A stretch of 26,838 nt of DNA from DAOUJW01 sp034421015 (GTDB lineage Bacteria; Chloroflexota; Dehalococcoidia; Lucifugimonadales; UBA2985): assembly GCA_034421015.1 (NCBI GenBank), contig DAOUKT010000011.1, positions 1 to 26,838 on the forward strand, given 5' to 3'. The position numbers and the translations under genes are program-made. The notes below the pieces were generated by a model that had not been told where the DNA came from, searched no databases, and was given only the letters and a program-made list of their open reading frames with translations. Positions 7,235-13,187 of this stretch are shown here, piece after piece. Position 1 is the first letter of the stretch. Each line of letters begins with the position of its first letter.

Positions 7235-8030
7235 GGACGTCACGGAGTCCTTCTACGACTCCGAAGACGGGCTGTACCGATCATTCTGGGACACCGAGGG
7301 GAGTCTTCACTGGGGCCTTTTTGACGAGAGCACCGGTGAGGACTTCCTGAAGGCCTGCGCCAATCTCAACAACTTCATGGCGGACAAGGCCAGCCTGGCT
7401 CCCCAGTCGAGGCTGCTGGACATTGGCTGTGGCAATGGCAACGCGGCAATGTGGCTGTGCGAGACGCGCGACTGCAGCGTCGTTGGCGTTGACTTGAGCG
7501 GGGTCCGCATTAACAACGCCAACGAAGCCCTGAAGGGAGCGCCGGACCCCATTAGGGACCGCGTCAGCTTCGAGAAGGCGTCTGCCACCGACCTGCCCTT
7601 CGAGGACGGCTCCTTCAGCCACGTCTGGAGCCAGGCCACCATCTATCACATACCGGACAAGGACGCCACGCTCCGGGAGGCCTACAGGGTGCTCGCCCCG
7701 GGCGGGGTCTTCATCTTTGATGACCTGATCAAGCCAAAGCCGGACATCAGCGAGGCGGCGCGGACCTACGTCTACGACCGCCTCTACTTCGATACCGATT
7801 TCAGCTTCCAGTCCTACCAGGACGCGCTCAAGGAGATAGGCTTCCGAGTTGTGGAGGCTGTGGACCTGTCCGAACACCTGCGCAAGAGCTACCTCCATCT
7901 CTCCAGCGTGACGCAGGAGCTCGCCGGCAGCGACAAGAAGTACGCAGATCTATCCTACGCCTACCAGCAGATGGCCCAGGCCCAGGAGAACAACGAGCTG
8001 GGATGGGCCTTCTATCTGTGCGAGAAGTAG
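7218..8030 (+). CDS. SAM methyltransferase, sarcosine/dimethylglycine type
   Basis: This 270-residue class I SAM-dependent methyltransferase has motif I LLDIGCGNGNAAMWL (67-81), the acidic SAM ribose residue in VVGVDLSG (88-95), motif IV FSHVWSQATIYHIPD (133-147), and the post-motif LREAYRVLAPGG (152-163). The N-terminal FYDSEDGLYRSFWDTEGSLHWGLF (12-35) resembles the YYxxxDxxRxYxxxWGGexLHxGxY region of glycine/sarcosine/dimethylglycine N-methyltransferases and related small-molecule enzymes. The ATG at 7218 lies inside panD, overlapping it by 17 bases, so the two are translationally coupled; only a weak GGAAGG is seen upstream. By context an amine acceptor such as beta-alanine is plausible but unproven. 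UbiE-like assignments are possible as broad alternatives. Confidence 0.8.
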   Translation: MKRFTEDVTESFYDSEDGLYRSFWDTEGSLHWGLFDESTGEDFLKACANLNNFMADKASLAPQSRLLDIGCGNGNAAMWLCETRDCSVVGVDLSGVRINNANEALKGAPDPIRDRVSFEKASATDLPFEDGSFSHVWSQATIYHIPDKDATLREAYRVLAPGGVFIFDDLIKPKPDISEAARTYVYDRLYFDTDFSFQSYQDALKEIGFRVVEAVDLSEHLRKSYLHLSSVTQELAGSDKKYADLSYAYQQMAQAQENNELGWAFYLCEK

Positions 8031-8078
8031 CCCGAATCCACTTTTCACATATCACGTTACCGTTACAAGGAGTCCGCC

Positions 8079-8717
8079 ATGTCCAGCCAATCAAGCCAGA
8101 ACAGAGTCCAGTGGGTATACTCCTCAAAGGACAACCAGGAGTTGGCTGAGAGGTACGACGAGTGGTCCAAGGACTACGAGAAGGACCTGGCGGACGACTT
8201 TGTGTATCTGGCTCCCCTGAAGACCTCTGAGGTCTTCGCCAGGCACGTGCCAAAGGACGCCCGCATACTGGACGCAGGCGCGGGCACGGGGCTGGTAGGC
8301 GTCATCCTGGCTGAGATGGGCTACAGCAGTATGGTGGCAATGGATCTGTCCCAGGGTATGCTGGACGAGGCCCGCAGTAAGGGGGTCTACCAGGACTTTC
8401 ACCAGATGGTGATGGGCGAGACCCTGGACTACGAGACGGACTCCTTTGACGCCGTCATCACGGTTGGCGTACTCACGGTGGGCCACGCTCCCGCAAGCTC
8501 CCTTGATGAACTGGTGCGCGTGACCAGGTCCGGCGGATACATCGCCTTCTCGCTGCGGCCGGACGTGTACGAGAACAACGGCTTCAAGGAGAGGCAGGCG
8601 GAGCTGGAGGCCCAGGGGAAGTGGGAGCTGGCTGAGAGGACGGATGAGTTCCAGCCAATGCCCAAGGGTGAGCCGGAGGTGACGCACAGGGTCTGGGTCT
8701 ACCGGGTCACCGGGTAG
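8079..8717 (+). CDS. METTL27-like class I methyltransferase
   Basis: This 212-residue SAM-dependent methyltransferase has the YDEWSKDYEKDL N-terminus (26-37), motif I ARILDAGAGTGLVGVIL (61-77), and MDLSQGMLDEARSKGVYQ (88-105). FDAVITVGVLTVGHAP (123-138), then VTRSGGYIAFSLR (148-160) and a C-terminal WVYRV, closely follow the layout of the METTL27/WBSCR27 family, whose substrate is not established. The ATG follows CAAGGAG. It is 48 bases behind the first methyltransferase on the same strand, so a three-gene unit with panD is likely. It could carry out a later methylation in the same pathway or act on a different substrate. Confidence 0.8.
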   Translation: MSSQSSQNRVQWVYSSKDNQELAERYDEWSKDYEKDLADDFVYLAPLKTSEVFARHVPKDARILDAGAGTGLVGVILAEMGYSSMVAMDLSQGMLDEARSKGVYQDFHQMVMGETLDYETDSFDAVITVGVLTVGHAPASSLDELVRVTRSGGYIAFSLRPDVYENNGFKERQAELEAQGKWELAERTDEFQPMPKGEPEVTHRVWVYRVTG

Positions 8718-8785
8718 CCTGGCAGCCTGGCCGGGCCCGCCGGCCGTCGGCCGAATGCGTCGGGAGACCCTTGAATAACTGTATC

Positions 8786-8887
8786 GTCATTCCCGCGAAG
8801 CTTGCCCCGCACTTGATGCGGGGCGGAATCTAGTGTCGCCTATTCCGACGCTTTAGATCCCTAGATCCCTGCTTTCGCAGGGGTGAC
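8786..8887. repeat. Paired-hairpin repeat with nested stem
   Basis: The element has the same borders and internal GTCGCCTATT segment as positions 1-73, but the tip of the first hairpin is extended by the nested stem GCCCCGCA-CTTGA-TGCGGGGC (8804-8824). The second hairpin is CCCTGC-TTTC-GCAGGG, ending in GGGGTGAC. It lies in the 355-base gap between the METTL27-like gene and the response regulator gene; the rest of that gap shows no gene. Confidence 0.75.
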
Positions 8888-9072
8888 GAAGCGCGCGTCC
8901 CAACTGAGGTTACGCAATGGCCTCCTTCCGCGGTTAGCTTCCGCCGTGAAGTCGGCTACGCAAGCCACTTCTCCGGGCGTGCCGTCTCTGACGAATGCGT
9001 TAGCCACTCGACACTGCATGGCTTTTGAAGTAGTATTTGTGTCATCGATTAGTGAGGATTGTCACAAGCGGA

Positions 9073-9741
9073 ATGGTATCGGGCAAACGGATTCTGCTGC
9101 TGGCGCCCCAGGAAGAGAAGAGCGGATTCAGGCCTCTTGAGGAGGAGGGGTTCGTCCTGTCCCTCTATCAGGAGACCCTGATTGCCGAGGACATTCCCCT
9201 GGAAGAGTCCCCGGACCTTGTGATGGTGGACTTGGCCGCGATGCCGGCGGAAGACATGGGCATCTTCCTCCAGAGGTGCAAGGAGGCGCAGCTTCCCGTG
9301 CTCGCCCTGGTGTCCCAGGAGAACAGCTCCCTTGTGGACCCAACGCTGCCCGTGGAAGACTTCATCTACACCCCGCTTCGGGACACTGAATTGCGCTCCA
9401 GGGTGAGGCGCATACTCTGGCGCACCGGCAGCTGGGACAGCGGACAGGTGATACGCGTAGGCGACCTGGTAATCGACCAGGAGCGATACGAGATCGCCGT
9501 TGCCGGAAGGAGGGTCATTCTCACGTTCAAGGAGTACCAGTTGCTCTGCCTCCTGGCGACAAACCCGGGGCGCGTCTACTCGCGTGAGGCCCTGCTGAGC
9601 CGGGTCTGGGGCTACGACTACTTCGGAGGCACGCGCACCGTCGACGTCCACATCCGGCGGCTGCGGAGCAAGGTGGAGGACGCAACGCACCTGTTCATAG
9701 AGACGGTGCGAAACGTGGGGTACCGCTTCCGCGTGGCGTGA
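9073..9741 (+). CDS. OmpR/PhoB-type regulator, degenerate receiver
   Basis: This 222-residue transcription factor has a receiver-like N-terminus (about 1-118) and a clear OmpR/PhoB winged helix at the C-terminus (about 126-222: LTFKEYQLLCLLATNPGRVYSREALLSRVWGYDYFGGTRTVDVHIRRLRSKVE shown here only by its key features: LTFKEYQLL, RVYSREALL, RTVDVHIRRLRSK, TVRNVGYRF). An aspartate remains at the phosphorylation position (Asp53 in VMVDL). The N-terminal acidic pair is replaced (ILLLAPQEE), and the conserved Lys before Pro is Thr100 (IYTPL). The receiver may therefore work without phosphorylation. No histidine kinase is adjacent. The start is uncertain: the ATG at 9073 has no strong ribosome-binding site, and GTG 9052 is an alternative. 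Confidence 0.82.
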   Translation: MVSGKRILLLAPQEEKSGFRPLEEEGFVLSLYQETLIAEDIPLEESPDLVMVDLAAMPAEDMGIFLQRCKEAQLPVLALVSQENSSLVDPTLPVEDFIYTPLRDTELRSRVRRILWRTGSWDSGQVIRVGDLVIDQERYEIAVAGRRVILTFKEYQLLCLLATNPGRVYSREALLSRVWGYDYFGGTRTVDVHIRRLRSKVEDATHLFIETVRNVGYRFRVA

Positions 9742-9786
9742 GGGATGGGATAGGGGACAAGACCTTTGGCGCCGAACAACGAAGCC

Positions 9787-10101
9787 ATGCCTGACCAGAC
9801 AATCCATAGTGGGGACAGACTGCCGCCCATTCATCCCGGCCAGATTCTCGACGAGGAGTTTCTCGTGCCAATGAATATCAGCCAGTACCGGCTGGCCAAG
9901 GCAATTGGCGTGGACGCCCGCCGGATCCACGCCATTGTTCACGGAGAGCGCTCAATCACGCCGGAGACTGCGCTACTTCTATCACGCTACTTTGGGAACT
10001 CCGCGAAATTCTGGTTGGGGCTGCAGGGCCAGTACGATCTGGAGGTTGCCGAGGACAGACTCGCCCAGAGGCTGAACAAGGTAGCGAGTCACTCGTCCTA
10101 G
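9787..10101 (+). CDS. HigA-like antitoxin/XRE regulator without HigB
   Basis: The protein is about 104 residues and carries the HigA-family layout: IHPGQILDEEFL (15-26), then a helix-turn-helix in ISQYRLAKAIGVDARRIHAIVHGERSITPETALLLSRYFG (31-70; key parts SQYRLAKAIGV and RIHAIVHGERS), and FWLGLQGQYDLE at the end. HigA proteins bind DNA and neutralise the ribosome-dependent RNase HigB, whose gene normally lies just upstream. Here the upstream gene is the winged-helix regulator, so the toxin is missing. A TTG start at 9766 with AGGGG seven bases upstream would add seven residues and may be the real start. It could be a solitary regulator, possibly co-transcribed with the gene before it (45-base gap). 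Confidence 0.8.
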   Translation: MPDQTIHSGDRLPPIHPGQILDEEFLVPMNISQYRLAKAIGVDARRIHAIVHGERSITPETALLLSRYFGNSAKFWLGLQGQYDLEVAEDRLAQRLNKVASHSS

Positions 10102-10124
10102 TATCCTTGTCCGCTCGTCGCGGC

Positions 10125-10826
10125 CTATGGCCCGTAGTAGTCGCGGGTGACCCTACCCCTGTCGGCGCCAACCCAGTACATGTCCGGGTGAACCGACGAG
10201 GAGATGGACCGCTCTATGGCCTGGATCGCTTGAGACATGGCCTGGCCTATGAGGTCCAGCTTTCGCACCTGCTCAATGCGCTCGTGGGCCTTCTCCATGT
10301 CGGCCCTGGGCAGCAGCTGTTTGAAGATGTCGCAGGCGTGGGCCAGGGAGATGATGACCACGTCCCGGGGGCCGGGAATCTCGTTGCTGAAGAGCACGTC
10401 CATGATGCGAGTCTTGACCTCGCGCTCCGGCTCGCCGTCGATGGCCGGGTATCGCCTGGAGCGGAAGACCCAGAGGAAGCGGTCGTCCCGGGACTCCAGC
10501 ACGCCGCGGTCAACCAGCCTGGACAGGGCCTCCTGGCGGATGGCCATACCCCGGTTGGCGACTCGCTCCACCCAGTAGCGGGCGTCCCGCTGTCCGCCGG
10601 TCACAATATCGGCCAGGGTATCGTCGAGGAGGCTGTCTCCCAGCGGCGAGGGGTCCAGCAGCACAAGCCTGTCAAGGTCGCTGTCGATGCGGTTCTCCAG
10701 GGCCAGGTCCATCAGAACTCCGCCGGCCATAGCGCAGTTCAGCGACCAGGCGGGGACCTGCGCGAACCTGCCGTCCTCGTCGTTGAGGAGGAGCAGGACA
10801 ATCTCCTCTGTGAATCTCAGCGCCAT
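10125..10826 (-). CDS. GPP34 (GOLPH3/Vps74-like) family protein
   Basis: This 233-residue cytosolic protein resembles the Golgi phosphoprotein 3 family: LRFTEEIVLLLLNDEDG (3-19), MAGGVLMDLALENRI (33-47), LLDPSPLGDSLLDDTL (56-71), RDARYWVERVA (80-90), and RLVDRGVLE (103-111). In eukaryotes the family binds phosphatidylinositol 4-phosphate and sorts Golgi enzymes; bacterial members are of unknown function. The ATG at 10826 is preferred over an upstream start because GGGGAG lies eight bases before it. It converges with the HigA-like gene and follows the Phd-like gene on the same strand after 126 bases. No phosphoinositide chemistry is implied by the context. Confidence 0.82.
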   Translation of the reverse strand: MALRFTEEIVLLLLNDEDGRFAQVPAWSLNCAMAGGVLMDLALENRIDSDLDRLVLLDPSPLGDSLLDDTLADIVTGGQRDARYWVERVANRGMAIRQEALSRLVDRGVLESRDDRFLWVFRSRRYPAIDGEPEREVKTRIMDVLFSNEIPGPRDVVIISLAHACDIFKQLLPRADMEKAHERIEQVRKLDLIGQAMSQAIQAIERSISSSVHPDMYWVGADRGRVTRDYYGP

Positions 10827-10952
10827 GACTACGCTCCCCACGGTGTGACTTGGCGGAAGCCTGAAGGCCGGGAATAGATGGTTGCCCAAGGCCGCTCAAT
10901 TATAGCATAGCCTTAAGGGGTCATACTCTGAAGCGGGGTAGGGAACACAGGC

Positions 10953-11213
10953 CTACTCGACGGTCAAGGGCCGGCGGTGGGCGCGCTCAGTGCGTGGCGG
11001 CGTGAGTGTATCGGTCCGCGCTTCCGGCGTCAGGAGCAGCTGTTTCAGGTCCGGCTTCGCCATCCTCTCCAGCCTCCGCCACTCTTCAATCGAAAGGAGG
11101 ACGGCTGTCTCAACGCCGCGCCTGGTCACAATCTGCGGTCCTTCTGAAAGAGTCGCCTCCAGCAGTTCACTGAATTTTGACTTGGCATCCTGGACCTGCC
11201 ACGTCTTGCCCAT
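10953..11213 (-). CDS. Phd/YefM-type antitoxin without a toxin
   Basis: The protein has 86 residues with the Phd/YefM N-terminal fold: WQVQDAKSKFSELLEATLSEG (5-25; key part DAKSKFSELL), PQIVTRRGVETAVLLSIEEWRRL (26-48; key parts VTRRGVE and VLLSIEEW), then a basic, Pro-rich tail that would be the toxin-binding part. Phd proteins repress their own operon and block Doc- or RelE/YoeB/VapC-type toxins encoded just downstream. The 126 bases downstream on this strand hold no gene and the next gene is GPP34, so the toxin is absent. The ATG follows GGGAGG four bases upstream. It may be a remnant, a cross-acting antitoxin or a small regulator. Confidence 0.82.
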   Translation of the reverse strand: MGKTWQVQDAKSKFSELLEATLSEGPQIVTRRGVETAVLLSIEEWRRLERMAKPDLKQLLLTPEARTDTLTPPRTERAHRRPLTVE

Positions 11214-11391
11214 GCAACCTCCCAACTGTCAACCTGACTAGATACATGACTATTCTACAACACATTAGCCGCTATGTGATTGCTTGAGCGCCAAGCCTGC
11301 CTTGCCGGGCCGTCTATTCGTGCGCCGCTCCCCCCCCGCGAAAATTTACACAGATTTAACAAGCAGGCAGTCTTGGAGCATCGCAATCGGA

Positions 11392-11397
11392 TATACT
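11392..11397 (+). promoter_or_regulatory. Candidate -10 box for the first glutamine synthetase
   Basis: TATACT (5/6) would give a start near 11404 and a leader of about 125 bases containing the terminator-like hairpin at 11433-11473. No strong -35 is seen at the correct distance, which is consistent with activator dependence or with an error in this call. Confidence 0.35.
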
Positions 11398-11432
11398 TGG
11401 CTTTGTGACACTTCGCCCGGACGGCAGACAAA

Positions 11433-11473
11433 TCAGGCGACAGAGAAGGCGCCCGTCGCCTGACTGCTTTTTT
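11433..11473 (+). terminator. Terminator-like hairpin in the glnA leader
   Basis: A perfect 9-bp stem TCAGGCGAC (11433-11441) / GTCGCCTGA (11455-11463) with a 13-base loop is followed after four bases by six T (11468-11473). No plus-strand gene ends upstream: the nearest one, HigA-like, ends at 10101 and the intervening genes are on the minus strand. The hairpin therefore sits inside the leader of the glutamine synthetase gene and could act as an attenuator. Confidence 0.55.
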
Positions 11474-11530
11474 GAGCGGGTAGTCACACCAGACATACAG
11501 AGCATTTAATCGTTCAGGAGGAGGATGAAA

Positions 11531-12991
11531 ATGACAACCCCAGGCGAGTTTCCGGGATTCAGCAACCCGGATGAGGTGATCAAGTTCTGCGCCGACAATG
11601 GCATTGAGATGGTGGACCTGAAGTTCACGGATCTGCCGGGTACGTTCCAGCACGTGTCGATACCGATAGCTGAGCTCAAACCGGACTTGTTTGTAGAGGG
11701 CACCGGCTTCGACGGTTCCAGCATCCGCGGCTTCCAGACCATTGAGGAGAGCGACATGCTCCTGGTGCCGGACGCCACCACCGGGACAAAAGACCCGTTC
11801 TTCAAGGTCCCGACCCTCAGCCTGATCTGCGACATCAAGGACCCGGACTCGGCCGGGGCGGAGTACTCCCGGGACCCGCGCTACATTGCCAAGAAGGCGG
11901 AGGCCTTTCTGAAGTCCTCCGGGCTTGGAGACGTCAGCAACTGGGGCCCTGAGCTGGAGTTCTTCATCTTCGACTCCGTGCGATTCGACCAGAACACCCA
12001 CAGTGGCTACTACTTCATTGGCTCGGACGAGGGTGTCTGGAACTCCGGCAGCGAGAGGAACGAGGACGGCAGCCCCAACCTCGCCTACAAACCCAGGCTC
12101 AAGGGAGGCTACTTCCCTGCCCCTCCCGTTGATACTTACCAGGACCTCCGCTCGGAGGCGACACTCCTGATGAACGGCTTTGGCATTACGGTGGAGAAGC
12201 ACCACCACGAGGTGGCCACGGCCGGACAGGGCGAGATTGACATTGTCTTCGACACCCTGACCAGGATGTCGGACATGGTGATGAACTACAAGTACGTACT
12301 CAAGAACGTGGCCCGGAACCACGGCAAGACGGCCACCTTCATGCCCAAGCCGCTCTTCGGCGACAACGGGACGGGCATGCACACCCACCAGAGCCTCTGG
12401 AAGGATGGACAGAACCTCTTCTCCGACCCCAACGGCTATGCGGGCTTCAGCCAGATGGGGCTGCACTACATCGGCGGGCTTCTGAAGCACGCCCCTGCCC
12501 TGCTGGCCCTAGCGGCGCCCACCACCAACTCCTACCGCCGGCTGGTGCCCGGCTACGAGGCCCCGGTGAACCTGGCCTACTCCCAGCGGAACCGCAGCGC
12601 ATGCTGCCGGATTCCCATGTACTTCGGTCACGCCCATGCCAAGAGGATCGAGTTCCGCTGCCCGGACCCCACGGCCAACCCGTACCTGGCCTTTGCGGCG
12701 ATGCTCATGGCGGGCATCGACGGCATCATGAACCAGATCGACCCGGGCGATCCCCTGGACCAGAACCTGTACGACCTGAGCCCTGAGGAGGCGGCCAAGG
12801 TCAAGCAGGTGCCCGGCAGCCTGGGCGAGTCCCTGGACGCCCTTGAGGCGGACCACGAGTTCATGCTGAGGGGAGGCGTCTTCACCCCTGACCTGATCCA
12901 GACGTGGCTTGATTTCAAGCGCGAGAACGAGCTGGACGCCGTCAGGCTGCGGCCGCATCCCTACGAGTACTTCCTGTACTTCGATGCATAA
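11531..12991 (+). CDS. glnA: Glutamine synthetase type I, beta subtype
   Basis: This enzyme makes glutamine from glutamate, ammonia and ATP as a dodecamer in the cytoplasm. The protein has 486 residues and is collinear with E. coli GlnA: FDGSS latch region (60-64), metal ligands in GPELEFF (139-145), HHHEVATAGQGEID (224-237), GDNGTGMHTHQS (277-288), and NSYRRLVPGYEAP (333-345). The beta-type adenylylation loop is present with Tyr414 in NLYDLSPEE, so activity is probably tuned by GlnE, which is not in this window. The ATG at 11531 is preferred over 11525 because the AGGAGGAGG run ends at 11524 and gives better spacing. A terminator-like hairpin lies in the leader and a terminator follows the stop. 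Confidence in the family is very high. Confidence 0.97.
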   Translation: MTTPGEFPGFSNPDEVIKFCADNGIEMVDLKFTDLPGTFQHVSIPIAELKPDLFVEGTGFDGSSIRGFQTIEESDMLLVPDATTGTKDPFFKVPTLSLICDIKDPDSAGAEYSRDPRYIAKKAEAFLKSSGLGDVSNWGPELEFFIFDSVRFDQNTHSGYYFIGSDEGVWNSGSERNEDGSPNLAYKPRLKGGYFPAPPVDTYQDLRSEATLLMNGFGITVEKHHHEVATAGQGEIDIVFDTLTRMSDMVMNYKYVLKNVARNHGKTATFMPKPLFGDNGTGMHTHQSLWKDGQNLFSDPNGYAGFSQMGLHYIGGLLKHAPALLALAAPTTNSYRRLVPGYEAPVNLAYSQRNRSACCRIPMYFGHAHAKRIEFRCPDPTANPYLAFAAMLMAGIDGIMNQIDPGDPLDQNLYDLSPEEAAKVKQVPGSLGESLDALEADHEFMLRGGVFTPDLIQTWLDFKRENELDAVRLRPHPYEYFLYFDA

Positions 12992-12999
12992 TTGAAGTT

Positions 13000-13054
13000 C
13001 GAAGGGGTTAATTCGTATCGGGCGAGATTCCGTGCGACTTAACCCCTTCGCTTT
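13000..13054 (+). terminator. Terminator after the first glutamine synthetase
   Basis: A perfect 12-bp stem CGAAGGGGTTAA (13000-13011) / TTAACCCCTTCG (13039-13050) with a 27-base loop is followed by CTTTT. A smaller hairpin, CCCG-CTTAA-CGGG (13056-13068), followed by TTTT at 13071-13074, may reinforce it. This separates the first glutamine synthetase from the next gene. Confidence 0.65.
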
Positions 13055-13084
13055 TCCCGCTTAACGGGCATTTTCCAGCGCGCC

Positions 13085-13113
13085 TTTACAAAAGCAGGCT
13101 GGAAAAGTAGAAT
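13085..13113 (+). promoter_or_regulatory. Promoter of the second glutamine synthetase
   Basis: TTTACA (13085-13090, 5/6) and TAGAAT (13108-13113, 5/6) are separated by exactly 17 bases. A 9-bp inverted repeat TTTTCCAGC (13071-13079) / GCTGGAAAA (13098-13106) overlaps the -35 and spacer and could be an operator. Confidence 0.6.
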
Positions 13114-13122
13114 AGTGTTCCG

Positions 13123-13151
13123 TGTGTGAAGTTTGTATCAAACTTCGCACA
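13123..13151 (+). promoter_or_regulatory. 29-bp dyad just after the predicted start site
   Basis: Arms of 13 bases (TGTGTGAAGTTTG at 13123-13135 and CAAACTTCGCACA at 13139-13151) are separated by TAT, with a single T/G wobble. The position, a few bases after the predicted start of transcription, fits an operator. As RNA it would be a stable 5' hairpin. Confidence 0.6.
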
Positions 13152-13187
13152 TTTCTAGTTGAATTGGAGGTTGAGGCAGGGGGCACA

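Noticed and set aside
11404..11530. glnA RNA or known glutamine riboswitch
   Set aside because: I could not find the conserved core expected for that motif; only a terminator-like hairpin is visible.
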